64,000 nucleotides of DNA from Vibrio xiamenensis (lineage in GTDB: Bacteria > Pseudomonadota > Gammaproteobacteria > Enterobacterales > Vibrionaceae): assembly GCF_900100015.1 (NCBI RefSeq), contig NZ_FNDD01000005.1:1-64000 (forward strand), written 5' to 3'. Numbering within the stretch: the first letter of the stretch is position 1; every line of letters begins with the position of its first letter. Of this stretch, positions 46,211-55,431 are shown one piece after another. The translations under genes were made by a program, and so were the position numbers. The notes beneath the pieces are model-generated. The model made no database searches. It was not told the DNA's origin and saw only the letters and a program-made list of their open reading frames with translations.

Positions 46211-47245
46211 ATGAACGATCTAATCAAACGTATGCTTCTAGTGACATTGTCACTTATATCTCTGTTTGGTGGACCAGTGCTTGCGGCAGAGAAGACAACG
46301 AGTCCCGATGTCGCCCAACGTGAAATCACTCAGCTTGCTGGTGCCGATTATTGGCGCCAGCTTAGGCAAGGTGAGCAAGGGTATACAACCTCATCATTTC
46401 CTGAACACGGCGTGTTAATCAGTAAACCGGGCGAAACCTGGTACATTCTAAAAGAAAAATGGATGTCTCCTGCAGGCGCGGTCGCGATATTTGGCAGTCT
46501 CGCGATGGTGATTGCCGTGTACTTCTTGATGGGGCCTTTGATGCTCAGTGAGCCGCGAACAGGTACCAAAATCCGCCGCTGGTCGCGATTTGACCGAGCA
46601 CTTCACTGGAGCATGGCATTTACCTTTCTGACCTTAGCCTTTAGTGGGCTCACGCTTGTGTATGGCAAACATTTCCTCAAACCTTATGTATCCAGTGAGA
46701 TTTGGGGGGGCGTTATTTATGCTGCGAAGCAATACCACAACTACATTGGTCCGATATTTTTTGTGCTCTTGGTATTAATGCTGGTTAAATGGTGGAAGAA
46801 ATCCCTATTTAATAAAACCGACTGGGTGTGGTTTAAAAAACTGGGCGGCATGGCTGGTAAATACAAAGGTACTCATCCATCGGCTGGTTTTTCCAACGCG
46901 GGTGAGAAGTTGGTGTATTGGCTTCTGATTGTGGTGGGGACTTTTGCGGCGCTCAGTGGGCTGATCCTTGATTTCCCGATTTTTGATCAGACTCGACGTG
47001 ACATGGAACTCTCTAACTTAGTCCACATGTTCTCAGCTTTAGTGTTAATTTGCGGCTTTATCTTTCATATATACATCGGCTTGTTTGGTATGGAAGGCGC
47101 TCTCGAAGGAATGGTAACGGGCGACGTGGATGAGACATGGGCGAAACAGCATCACGATCTCTGGTATGAAGAAGTGCGAGAGCAAGAGCAAAGCTTGGAT
47201 AAGTCGAATATCAAATCGATGGAGGCCAAAACAGATGAGCGATAA
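46211..47245 (+). CDS. fdhC: formate dehydrogenase, cytochrome b subunit
   Basis: 344 residues. A likely signal peptide (about 1-25, ending PVLAAE) and a short periplasmic region precede the FdnI-type membrane domain with about five helices. Haem-ligand histidines lie in RFDRALHWSMAF, AAKQYHNYIGP and VHMFSALVLICGFIFHIYIG. It should reduce quinone with electrons from FdhB. Its last codons overlap the following gene. Confidence 0.92.
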   Translation: MNDLIKRMLLVTLSLISLFGGPVLAAEKTTSPDVAQREITQLAGADYWRQLRQGEQGYTTSSFPEHGVLISKPGETWYILKEKWMSPAGAVAIFGSLAMVIAVYFLMGPLMLSEPRTGTKIRRWSRFDRALHWSMAFTFLTLAFSGLTLVYGKHFLKPYVSSEIWGGVIYAAKQYHNYIGPIFFVLLVLMLVKWWKKSLFNKTDWVWFKKLGGMAGKYKGTHPSAGFSNAGEKLVYWLLIVVGTFAALSGLILDFPIFDQTRRDMELSNLVHMFSALVLICGFIFHIYIGLFGMEGALEGMVTGDVDETWAKQHHDLWYEEVREQEQSLDKSNIKSMEAKTDER

Positions 47246-47654
47246 GCAATATAGTGGGGTAAAAATTGCGTATTGGTTGAGTATTTTAACGCCGTTTACT
47301 TGTCTGATTTCCGGAGTGATTGCGATTATCTATGCCGGTTATCGGTTGGATAAAGGAGAGGATGGGGAAGTCGTCAATTCCCATTACTATGGACTTATTC
47401 GCAGTTTTTTCCTCAACTTAACGTTTTTTGTGGTGCTGATAATCAGCGTGGCCACGGCGAATGGGTTGCTCAAAGGCGTCAACAACTATTGGTATAAAGC
47501 GTCATGGATTGATTCGCTAGCAATGATCATTCCTTATATCGGAATGATCATTGGCGCTGCGGCGATATTTGTTTGGTTTGTACGCATGAAGCAAGGAATG
47601 GATAAGCTGAGGAATCATCAGCCGATGGCGCCATCGACTGGTCCTAATTTGTAA
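47235..47654 (+). CDS. small membrane protein, last gene of the formate dehydrogenase operon, function unknown
   Basis: 139 residues from ATG 47235, overlapping the fdhC end by 11 bases; the open frame reaches back to 47130 but that part is inside fdhC. Three membrane helices (about 10-32, 54-74, 87-110) and a short Lys-rich tail. It resembles small DUF4870-like proteins in layout but I cannot assign a family with certainty. Coupling to fdhC suggests an assembly or membrane role. Confidence 0.75.
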   Translation: MSDKQYSGVKIAYWLSILTPFTCLISGVIAIIYAGYRLDKGEDGEVVNSHYYGLIRSFFLNLTFFVVLIISVATANGLLKGVNNYWYKASWIDSLAMIIPYIGMIIGAAAIFVWFVRMKQGMDKLRNHQPMAPSTGPNL

Positions 47655-47662
47655 ACTAGAAG

Positions 47663-47692
47663 AGCCTCGAGTATAACGAGGCTTTTTTATTT
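47663..47692 (+). terminator. terminator of the formate dehydrogenase operon
   Basis: AGCCTCG (47663-47669) pairs with CGAGGCT (47677-47683), followed by TTTTTTATTTT. It lies nine bases after the last stop of the operon. Confidence 0.85.
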
Positions 47693-47819
47693 TCAAATTG
47701 GAAAGATTTTTAATCTCGCAATTGACGGGCTTATCGACCATAGTCTTATTTTTCATCACTACTGTTCATTGCCTGAGAGTGCTAAGCTATTGTCATGATT
47801 CACTTTGCAAGGAAGCAGT

Positions 47820-48536
47820 ATGAAATTTCCTTATCGTAATATTGTTGTACTCACTGGCGCGGGCATTTCGGCTGAATCAGGTATTCAAACTTTTCGTGCT
47901 CAAGATGGCTTATGGGAAAATCATCGAATTGAAGATGTCGCAACACCTGAAGGTTATGAACGAGATCCCGATTTAGTACAGGATTTCTACAATCAGAGAC
48001 GACACAAACTCCAAGATCCGAATATACAGCCGAATGCGGCTCACATCGCACTTGGGCGTTTAGAAGACGAGTTGCAAGGCTCAGTGACTGTGGTGACGCA
48101 AAACATCGACAATCTTCATGAACGTGGCGGAAGTCAAAATATCATTCATATGCATGGTGAATTGCTTAAAGCGCGATGTACGCAGTCAAACCAAGTGATT
48201 GACCAGTTCGGTGACTTAAAAGAAGGGGATTTGTGTCATTGCTGTCAAATCCCGGCTCAGCTCAGGCCTCATATTGTGTGGTTTGGTGAAATGCCACTGA
48301 GGATGGGAGAAATTTACCATGCCATTGAACAAGCCGATTTGTTTATTTCGATTGGCACCTCTGGCGTGGTATATCCCGCGGCAGGCTTTGTCCATGATGC
48401 GAGAATGCATGGCGCACATACCATCGAAATCAATCTTGAACCTAGTGCGGTTGAATCGGAATTTGAAGAAAAGCGCTATGGAAAAGCCAGCATAGAAGTG
48501 CCTAAATTGGTCGAACAACTTCTCAATATGCAATAA
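47820..48536 (+). CDS. cobB: NAD-dependent protein deacylase (sirtuin)
   Basis: 238 residues from ATG 47820 (AAGGAAG upstream). Sirtuin motifs: [32 protein letters not shown] with HMHGEL holding the catalytic His, and one zinc Cys quartet (two in CTQSN... and CHCC). FGEMP and [14 protein letters not shown] close the NAD pocket. The name comes from Salmonella; it is a protein deacetylase/desuccinylase and not part of the B12 genes at 7-13 kb. Confidence 0.92.
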   Translation: MKFPYRNIVVLTGAGISAESGIQTFRAQDGLWENHRIEDVATPEGYERDPDLVQDFYNQRRHKLQDPNIQPNAAHIALGRLEDELQGSVTVVTQNIDNLHERGGSQNIIHMHGELLKARCTQSNQVIDQFGDLKEGDLCHCCQIPAQLRPHIVWFGEMPLRMGEIYHAIEQADLFISIGTSGVVYPAAGFVHDARMHGAHTIEINLEPSAVESEFEEKRYGKASIEVPKLVEQLLNMQ

Positions 48537-48548
48537 AACTGAAAGTGT

Positions 48549-48574
48549 AAAAAAGCGGCCTAAGCCGCTTTTTT
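48549..48574. terminator. bidirectional terminator between cobB (sirtuin) and potD
   Basis: AAAAAAGCGGC (48549-48559) pairs with GCCGCTTTTTT (48564-48574) around CTAA. Confidence 0.85.
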
Positions 48575-48609
48575 CTTTGTGATTTATATCGATAGCTTCG
48601 ATATAGATA

Positions 48610-49647
48610 TTAGTTGCCTACTTTGAGTTTTTGGAAGTACTCATCGTAAAGCACGCTGGCTTCGCCGACTTCATCTTGCCACACACCTGAGTCCATGACT
48701 TCTTGAGGTGGGAATACGTTAGGGTCGTTAGCGAAATCTTTTGGCAGCATGCTATAAGCGGTTTTCACCGGCGTTGGGTAGCCCGTTTCTACCGCGATTT
48801 TGGCTGCATTCTCAGGACGCAATAGGAAATCAATCATCTTATGTGCTGCATCGATATTTTTCGCACCAGATGGAATTGCGAGGCTGTCCATCCAGAAAAT
48901 AGTGCCTTTTTCTGGCCAAATAATGTCGATTGAAGCACCTTCTTGGCGAGCCATGTAAGCGGAGCCGTTCCACAGCATTCCGAGTGACACTTCACCGGCT
49001 AGATAAGGGTTTGCTGGAAAATCTGAGTTAAACACCAATACATTCGGCATCAGTTTTTTTAGCTCTTCATATGCGGCTTTGATTTCATCTGGGTTGGTCG
49101 TATTTGGCGAGTAGCCCAATTTGGTCAGTGCAATATGGAATACTTCGCGAGAATCGTCCATCAGCATCAGCTGACCTTCCCATTTGCTGTCCCATAGATC
49201 ATCCCATTTGGTGACGCTTGATTTATCAAGCATATCGGAATTGATACCGATACCAGTTGCGCCCCAAACGTAAGGAATTGAGTAACTGTTATCTGGGTCA
49301 AATGGTTTGTTGAGAAAGTTACTATCCAGATCAGCAAAGTGCTTTAGCTTTGACTTATCGATTTTTTGCAGCATACCTTCTTTGCGCATTTTAGAGACAA
49401 AATACGTCGAAGGAACGACGAGATCATAACCCGAACCCTGGGTTTTTAGCTTGGCATACATACTCTCATTGGATTCGTATGTGGAATAAATCACTTTGAT
49501 GCCCGTCTCTTTTGTAAAGTCTTCAAGGACTTCGTTAGGGATGTATTCAGACCAGTTGTAGAAATAGAGCTCTTGGTCATCAGCCATAGCCGCTGAAGAG
49601 AACAAGCTTGCAGCGCATAACGCGCCAGCAAAGAATTTACCTTTCAT
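48610..49647 (-). CDS. potD: spermidine/putrescine ABC transporter, periplasmic binding protein
   Basis: 345 residues. Signal peptide MKGKFFAGALCAASLFSSAAMA, then the PotD/PotF-type polyamine-binding lobe: YFYNWSEYIPNEVLEDFTKE, GYDLVVPSTYFVSKM, and the later WNGSAYMARQEG. ATG 49647 is followed by this standard N-terminus. It is separated from potC by about 300 bases that include a terminator, so it seems to be a separate unit from potABC. Confidence 0.92.
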   Translation of the reverse strand: MKGKFFAGALCAASLFSSAAMADDQELYFYNWSEYIPNEVLEDFTKETGIKVIYSTYESNESMYAKLKTQGSGYDLVVPSTYFVSKMRKEGMLQKIDKSKLKHFADLDSNFLNKPFDPDNSYSIPYVWGATGIGINSDMLDKSSVTKWDDLWDSKWEGQLMLMDDSREVFHIALTKLGYSPNTTNPDEIKAAYEELKKLMPNVLVFNSDFPANPYLAGEVSLGMLWNGSAYMARQEGASIDIIWPEKGTIFWMDSLAIPSGAKNIDAAHKMIDFLLRPENAAKIAVETGYPTPVKTAYSMLPKDFANDPNVFPPQEVMDSGVWQDEVGEASVLYDEYFQKLKVGN

Positions 49648-49954
49648 TTCAATTCCGTTTTATTTGGGCTGCTAAGGTATTGGCTACCCGAGCAGTCTGA
49701 TAACAATCGTTTTTATCGTGACGATAAAAGTGACAAACAGCGTAAGTATATCAGCGAAGCATGAAATAGGGAGCGGCAACTTGGACGTTTTTGCTCGTAA
49801 GCTCAATTATTAATCACTCATTGCTCATCAATGGCAGAGCTGTGTTGTTTGCTGTGAGTTGTCGTGATGTAAAAGTGTGAACGCATAAAAAAACAGAATG
49901 GCGAACCATTCTGTTTTTAAAGGTAATTGTTTTTAAAGGTAATCAAGAACAGGA
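49648..49954. other. potC/potD intergenic region
   Basis: 307 bases. The end near potC holds a strong terminator (49889-49918) and a small direct repeat, TTTTTAAAGGTAAT (about 49914-49927 and again about 49929-49942). The rest should contain the potD promoter. No gene seen. Confidence 0.5.
49889..49918 (-). terminator. terminator of the potABC unit
   Basis: AAAAACAGAATGG (49889-49901) pairs with CCATTCTGTTTTT (49906-49918), closed by a CGAA tetraloop. It lies about 37 bases past the potC stop. Confidence 0.85.
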
Positions 49955-50728
49955 TTATTGCCCTGGCTTTTCTCGAGCGATGAGCTGAGAAATGATCACT
50001 AGGGTCAGAGAGACCACCAGCATCACCGTCGCGAGCGCATTCACTTCCGGCGAAATTCCGACTTTTACCATAGAGTAAATTTTAAGTGGCAGAATTTCAT
50101 AGGTTGGTCCGGTGACAAACGAGCTGATAATGACGTCATCAAGAGACAGGGTAAAACTTAGTAGCCATCCGGCGGCAACCGCAGGTTTAGCGAGAGGCAG
50201 TAAAATCTGTTTCAAAATCACCCATTCACTGGCACCTAAGTCTTTCGCTGCTTCGAGCATTTTGACATCGAAACCGTTAAGACGGGTGTAAACCGTAACC
50301 ACAACGAATGGCAAGCAGAACGTCACATGAGCAATAAGTAGCGTCAAAAATCCAAGCTGCGCGCCGATAACCAAAAACAGCGCCAGCAGTGAAATCGCCA
50401 TCACAATGTCGGGAGACATCATCACCACGAATAGCAGGCCGTTCACCGCAGATTTGCCTTTAAACTGATAGCGAAACAAAGCCACAGCAGTCAGGCTACC
50501 GATAATGGTGGCAACGGTTGCTGAAAATATCGCGACATTGATAGAGTGCCAAGCGGCTTGCGTTAAACTGTCGTTATTGACCAGTGTTTGATACCACTTG
50601 GTAGTAAATCCATCCCAACGCATGCCGAATTTATTTTGATTAAAAGAATTTACAATCAAAACAATAATGGGCAGATACAGAAATGCGTAGACTAAACCCA
50701 TAAAGCTAAAACGAATCGTACGCCCCAT
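49955..50728 (-). CDS. potC: spermidine/putrescine ABC transporter, permease
   Basis: 257 residues with about six membrane helices. The EAA-like coupling loop is MLEAAKDLGASEWVILKQILLPLAKPA. The N-terminal FNQNKFGMRWDGFTTKWY is typical of PotC. The start ATG shares one base with the potB stop (TAATG). Confidence 0.92.
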   Translation of the reverse strand: MGRTIRFSFMGLVYAFLYLPIIVLIVNSFNQNKFGMRWDGFTTKWYQTLVNNDSLTQAAWHSINVAIFSATVATIIGSLTAVALFRYQFKGKSAVNGLLFVVMMSPDIVMAISLLALFLVIGAQLGFLTLLIAHVTFCLPFVVVTVYTRLNGFDVKMLEAAKDLGASEWVILKQILLPLAKPAVAAGWLLSFTLSLDDVIISSFVTGPTYEILPLKIYSMVKVGISPEVNALATVMLVVSLTLVIISQLIAREKPGQ

Positions 50729-51585
50729 TAGTTTAACTCCACTTTCTTATTCAAAAGCTTTCCAGCGCGATAGTAGGCGTAAAGCATAATCGCCATGGCA
50801 ATGGTGAGCGCAATACTGGTTGCCGCGCCAAATGGCCAGTCGCGCGCGTTGAGCACTTGATTCTTTATCACATTACCGATGAGCAAGTTTTTCGCGCCAC
50901 CAAGTAGATCGGAAATGTAGAACATGCCAAGGGCTGGTAGCATCACCAATAGGCAACCGCCAATAATGCCAGGCATGGTAAGAGGCAACACCACTTTAGT
51001 CAGGGTCTGTAACTTGTTTGCTCCTAGATCTCGAGCGGCTTCGATATACGTATTATCGAGTTTTTCTATAGCTGAGTAGAGCGGCAAAATCATAAATGGC
51101 AACAGTATATAGACAAGCCCGATCATAACGGCGCTTTCGGTGTACATGATGCGTAGCGGTTTATCAATAATGTCTAAGGCCATTAACGACTTGTTTAAGA
51201 TTCCTTGTGTGCCCAAAACGATCTTTAACCCGTAGGTACGAATTAAAGAGTTGGTCCAAAATGGCACAATCACCAGAAACAACATAAAAGGTCGCCAATT
51301 CGCTGGCATCTTGGCGATAATGTAGGCGAAAGGGTAGCCAATCACTAAACAAAGTAATGTTGCCACCGCCGCCATATAAAACGAATGCCCAAGCACTTTG
51401 GCATACAGAGGATCGGCCAATCGAGTGTAGTTGTCTAAAGTAAAAGTCAAATCAATCAGATTCGCTTCATCGCGAGTCAGAAAACTGGTCCCGATGATCA
51501 TGACGTTAGGAAGCAAGACAAACAAAACCAGCCAGCCAACCACTAACGTGATGATTGCATTTTGTAAATTAAGCTTGCTGCTCAT
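50728..51585 (-). CDS. potB: spermidine/putrescine ABC transporter, permease
   Basis: 285 residues, six membrane helices. Coupling loop [28 protein letters not shown]. The conserved [15 protein letters not shown] is present. Overlaps potA by 17 bases. Confidence 0.92.
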   Translation of the reverse strand: MSSKLNLQNAIITLVVGWLVLFVLLPNVMIIGTSFLTRDEANLIDLTFTLDNYTRLADPLYAKVLGHSFYMAAVATLLCLVIGYPFAYIIAKMPANWRPFMLFLVIVPFWTNSLIRTYGLKIVLGTQGILNKSLMALDIIDKPLRIMYTESAVMIGLVYILLPFMILPLYSAIEKLDNTYIEAARDLGANKLQTLTKVVLPLTMPGIIGGCLLVMLPALGMFYISDLLGGAKNLLIGNVIKNQVLNARDWPFGAATSIALTIAMAIMLYAYYRAGKLLNKKVELN

Positions 51586-52687
51586 CTTTTAACACCACTT
51601 CCCAGCTTTCTACCCAAGTGATTGCGACTTTCTGTCCTAAGGAGTGATCCACATCAGGATCATCTTCATTGAAAAATTCGCTCACCATGACGCGCATGCC
51701 AGACTCAAGTTCGACGACCGAATCGAGAGTCATACCTTTATAAGTACGCTCGGCAACATGGCCGACAATTCCGCTATGTTGCTGTGAATCTTTAATTTCT
51801 TCGATGCGTAGATCTTCAGGTCGCAAAAGTACTTGGAGCTTTTCGCCTGGTAGCGCGTTTTCTTCGTAGTAGACAACACTATCAACGCCTTCGATTTGGG
51901 CGCGAATACACTTGTCGTCAATACGTTCAATCATGGTTGCATTAAAGACATTAATTTCACCGATGAAACGCGCCACAAAGAGATTCTTAGGTTCTTCGTA
52001 GATTTCTCTTGGGGTACCGTCTTGTTCAATGACACCGTCGCGCATCACTATGATGCGATCAGACATTGAAAGGGCTTCTTCTTGATCGTGAGTCACGAAG
52101 ATAAAGGTAATACCCAGTTGGCGTTGCAGTTGTTTGAGTTCGATCTGCATTTGTTTGCGAAGTTTGTAATCCAATGCAGATAATGATTCGTCTAGTAGCA
52201 ATACTTTTGGCTTGTTGACCACCGCGCGAGCAATAGCGATACGTTGTTGCTGACCACCTGATAATTGATGGGGTTTGCGTTGCGCCATGGATTCTAGGCG
52301 CACCATTTTGAGCGCTTCAGTGACTCGAGGTTCGATGTCAGCGGCGGGAACTTTTTGCATACGTAAGCCAAATGCTACGTTGTCAAAGACCGTCATGTGA
52401 GGAAATAGCGCGTAGCTTTGGAATACGGTATTGACGTGTCTATTTTCAGCTGGAACTTGGGTAACATCTTGCTTGTCAAGAACAATGCTACCTTTATCAA
52501 CGGACTCGAAACCTGCAATCATGCGAAGTACCGTTGTTTTACCACACCCGGAAGGACCGAGAATGGTCAAAAACTCACCGTGGTTCACGTCAAGGTTTAA
52601 CTGACGAATAATTTCCTTACCATCAAAACTTTTGGTTACGTCAGTTAAGCGGATCACTTTGGGATTCGCATGCGTATGCTCATTCAA
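51569..52687 (-). CDS. potA: spermidine/putrescine ABC transporter, ATP-binding protein
   Basis: 372 residues. Walker [11 protein letters not shown]-loop [14 protein letters not shown], signature [15 protein letters not shown], Walker [13 protein letters not shown] and switch [11 protein letters not shown]-terminal TOBE domain (about 285-365). First gene of potABC on the minus strand. Polyamine specificity is from the PotB, PotC and PotD partners. Confidence 0.93.
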   Translation of the reverse strand: MNEHTHANPKVIRLTDVTKSFDGKEIIRQLNLDVNHGEFLTILGPSGCGKTTVLRMIAGFESVDKGSIVLDKQDVTQVPAENRHVNTVFQSYALFPHMTVFDNVAFGLRMQKVPAADIEPRVTEALKMVRLESMAQRKPHQLSGGQQQRIAIARAVVNKPKVLLLDESLSALDYKLRKQMQIELKQLQRQLGITFIFVTHDQEEALSMSDRIIVMRDGVIEQDGTPREIYEEPKNLFVARFIGEINVFNATMIERIDDKCIRAQIEGVDSVVYYEENALPGEKLQVLLRPEDLRIEEIKDSQQHSGIVGHVAERTYKGMTLDSVVELESGMRVMVSEFFNEDDPDVDHSLGQKVAITWVESWEVVLKDEQQA

Positions 52688-53021
52688 TGCCTGTTTTTCT
52701 CCTAAATAGACTCACTCAAAAATGTGATTTTCCGTACAAATGATCAACGAATTTAGGCGCGCATCATAATCATCAAAATGGTGAAATTAAAGCAATTTAT
52801 GCGTGTTGCAGCGAAAAAAATTTATCAGCAGACTATGACTTTTTTTACCATACTGATTTCAAAGGCGTATAGAGGTCAATTATCATCCATGCTTACAATA
52901 AAGCAAGAGAGTTTAACAAGGTTATGATGTTCGTAGCCGCTTGCTTTGAGTATAATAAAGCAAATTTTTATCAACTACTTAGCTCCTTTAGATGACTATA
53001 CGGAGTTATGGATTATCCGTA
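52688..53021. other. divergent potA / envelope-operon promoter region
   Basis: About 334 bases. The right end holds a possible four-codon leader, ATG-GAT-TAT-CCG-TAA (53008-53022), whose stop overlaps the next ATG as TAATG. No other gene, strong palindrome or RNA element was found. Confidence 0.45.
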
Positions 53022-53846
53022 ATGAATAAAGAGATACAAACCGACCTTAACTTAGGTGGCACCATTGAAACCGCGCTTTCGGGCCAATATGAGTTGAGAG
53101 CCAGTGATGTGTTAAAAGAAGCTTGGCAACATACCATTCGACATTTCTTGTCCTTTTCTCCTGCGATCATTTTGCTAGCAGTGGTTCAATTCACGATTTT
53201 CTACATTGCATTGAAACTTCAACTCGGTGACTTAGGCGCGTTATTTGAGGCGTTTAGCGGCTCTGAGGTATTGACTGAATCGCCAACTTTTGGCGCAAAT
53301 ATTGTCCAAGCGATCGTGGTCGGTAACTTCAGCTATGAAGTTGTCAGCGCGCCGATATATGCTGGTGTCTGCTTGATGGCAATGAGTCACGCTGCGGGTC
53401 TCAAAACGCAACTTTGTCATGTGGGGAAAGGATTGCAATTCACGGTTTCTGTTATCGGAGTGACGCTCATCGGTTTGGTGGTTCAAATTATTGCCGGGAT
53501 GATACTTCCATTCCTGTCTTTGTATTTTTCGCTTGCATTCAGTAACTCTATTCTGTTGATATGTGAGAAAAATGTTCCACCAGTTCAAGCTTTATTGCTG
53601 TCTTTGAGAGCGGCAAACAAGAAGCTACTGACTCTGGTGAGCGTCTATTTGGTCATCTTTGTTATGTTTATTGTTGCCGCGATGTTTTATGGCATAGGGT
53701 TGATTTTCGTTTTGCCATTTTTCTTCCATGCGAAGGGCATCATCTATCGCAACATGTTTGGTATCCGTCTAAAAATTGTTTCGACTGGCGCCAACAAATC
53801 TAACGATGATGATAACGATAACAACTCACAGGTATTTGATGCGTAA
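53022..53846 (+). CDS. hypothetical multi-pass membrane protein
   Basis: 274 residues from ATG 53022; an in-frame ATG at 52992 would add ten residues but has no ribosome binding site. About five to six hydrophobic segments, a soluble N-terminus of about 40 residues and a low-complexity Asp/Asn tail (NKSNDDDNDNNSQ). The family is not clear to me; the pattern recalls uncharacterised Vibrio inner-membrane proteins. The stop overlaps the start of the glucosaminidase gene by eight bases, so they form one unit. Confidence 0.7.
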   Translation: MNKEIQTDLNLGGTIETALSGQYELRASDVLKEAWQHTIRHFLSFSPAIILLAVVQFTIFYIALKLQLGDLGALFEAFSGSEVLTESPTFGANIVQAIVVGNFSYEVVSAPIYAGVCLMAMSHAAGLKTQLCHVGKGLQFTVSVIGVTLIGLVVQIIAGMILPFLSLYFSLAFSNSILLICEKNVPPVQALLLSLRAANKKLLTLVSVYLVIFVMFIVAAMFYGIGLIFVLPFFFHAKGIIYRNMFGIRLKIVSTGANKSNDDDNDNNSQVFDA

Positions 53847-54654
53847 AACTGAATTTTTTGCTCTGCTAGCAACGGTAATCGTTGCTATCTATGGTTATCT
53901 TGCTTATCAACACAAATTACAGCAAGCCGAAGATATCGCTTTTGATTGGGCGATTACCCCAAAGAAGGTTGGAAAGGCGCCAGATTTTGGTGCCATTCGT
54001 GACACAAGAGCAAAGAAGCAACACTTTTTTGATTACTTGAGACCCGGGATTGCTTTTGAAAATCAACGCATTTTGAAAGAGCGGAATAAGTTGAAAAATA
54101 TCGAGGCGCGTTTTGATAAGATGGCTTTAACGGCATCGGACAAAGCGTTCTTAGACAAATTGGCTAACCGTTATAATGTGGCCTTTTCAGCCGGCGGAAT
54201 CGATAAAGTGTTTTTCGAGCAATTACTTAGCCGAGTCAACGTGATTCCTGAGGCATTAGTCTTGGTTCAAGCTGCCAACGAATCCGCTTGGGGAACCTCG
54301 CGCTTTGCGCGCAAAGCCAACAATTATTTTGGTCAATGGTGCTATCAACAAGGCTGTGGCTTAGTCCCTAAACAACGTGCCGATGGTATGAGTCATGAGG
54401 TGGCTAAGTTTTCTTCTGTTCAAGAATCGATTCACCGTTATTTTATGAATGTGAATCGTAATCGAGCTTATAAAGATCTTAGAGAGCAACGTCGTAAACG
54501 TCAGCAATCTGGAAAGGAGTTGCATTCTGTTGCCGCGGCAGTTGACCTTGCAGACGGACTGCTTAAGTATTCTGAACGAGGCGATGATTACGTTAGCGAC
54601 CTAAAGGTAATGATTCGCCACAACGAACATTTTTGGACTCATAGAGAACAATAA
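53839..54654 (+). CDS. membrane-anchored glucosaminidase-domain protein (Bax/FlgJ-like)
   Basis: 271 residues from ATG 53839 (AGG upstream). An N-terminal membrane anchor (about 4-22, FFALLATVIVAIYGYLAY), then a linker rich in charged residues, then a GH73-like glucosaminidase domain (about 110-265). Catalytic region: QAANESAWGTSRFARKANNYFGQWCY, with the Glu of ANESAWG probably acting as acid. It should cleave peptidoglycan in the periplasm. Confidence 0.85.
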   Translation: MRKTEFFALLATVIVAIYGYLAYQHKLQQAEDIAFDWAITPKKVGKAPDFGAIRDTRAKKQHFFDYLRPGIAFENQRILKERNKLKNIEARFDKMALTASDKAFLDKLANRYNVAFSAGGIDKVFFEQLLSRVNVIPEALVLVQAANESAWGTSRFARKANNYFGQWCYQQGCGLVPKQRADGMSHEVAKFSSVQESIHRYFMNVNRNRAYKDLREQRRKRQQSGKELHSVAAAVDLADGLLKYSERGDDYVSDLKVMIRHNEHFWTHREQ

Positions 54655-54666
54655 ATCACTATCAAT

Positions 54667-55326
54667 ATGAATAAGCATCTTCTGAGAATATTGTCTTTAA
54701 GTATGGTGTTAGCGGCTAGCTCTTCTGTGCAAGCGCAGCAGTATATGTTTACCTACTCAAAGCTGTATTCTCAGTTAAAAAACAACTTAAAGTCTGGTCA
54801 TGACGATGTCAAAGTCGGCTTCTTTTTTGTTGATTCACGCACTGAGCAGTTGTGTACCATCTCTAAAGCTTGGATGGAAAAAGAACAACATTACGAAGAG
54901 CTAAAAGTGAGCCCGATTAACGAATTAGTAGTGCCGCTAGATCAGAATCTACGCCAAGCGAATCCGTTGATATTTGTTGAGACGCCACGCGCTCAACAAT
55001 GTAATTTTTCGATGGTTGTGATGGCGAAACAGAATCTATCCGGTACGGTTAGTTATCAGACGCTCGCGCAATTAGTCAGTCAAATGCAAACGACACTTAA
55101 TGACTTAGGGGGAATGTTTGCGCGTTGGTTTACGCCCGAGATACAAGGTGTCACACTCGAATTTGATGCTGATACTGCAAATGATATTCAACTTTCGAAC
55201 GGTAAAAAAATTCGTGTAACTCATGGCCAAGCCCAAGTGACATTGAGTGAAATCGGCGAGGGTGGAAGTATCAAACTGCCTCAAACCACCAAGCGTGTAT
55301 TGCCTTATTTACTTAATACCAATTAA
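54667..55326 (+). CDS. DUF2987 family exported protein
   Basis: 219 residues. Signal peptide MNKHLLRILSLSMVLAASSSVQA (1-23). The mature part matches DUF2987 (TYSKLYSQLKNNLKSGHDDVKVG), found in Vibrio and relatives; function unknown. Twelve bases after the glucosaminidase gene, so probably the last gene of this envelope operon. Confidence 0.8.
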   Translation: MNKHLLRILSLSMVLAASSSVQAQQYMFTYSKLYSQLKNNLKSGHDDVKVGFFFVDSRTEQLCTISKAWMEKEQHYEELKVSPINELVVPLDQNLRQANPLIFVETPRAQQCNFSMVVMAKQNLSGTVSYQTLAQLVSQMQTTLNDLGGMFARWFTPEIQGVTLEFDADTANDIQLSNGKKIRVTHGQAQVTLSEIGEGGSIKLPQTTKRVLPYLLNTN

Positions 55327-55391
55327 AAAATCAAACAGATAAAAAGCAACCTAATGCACTATATCTAAATATATCTGGTTAACACAGACAC

Positions 55392-55420
55392 AAAAAAGGT
55401 GACCAAAGGTCACCTTTTTT
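55392..55420. terminator. bidirectional terminator between the DUF2987 gene and ttcA
   Basis: AAAAAAGGTGACC (55392-55404) pairs with GGTCACCTTTTTT (55408-55420). Confidence 0.88.
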
Positions 55421-55431
55421 GATTCATTCGA

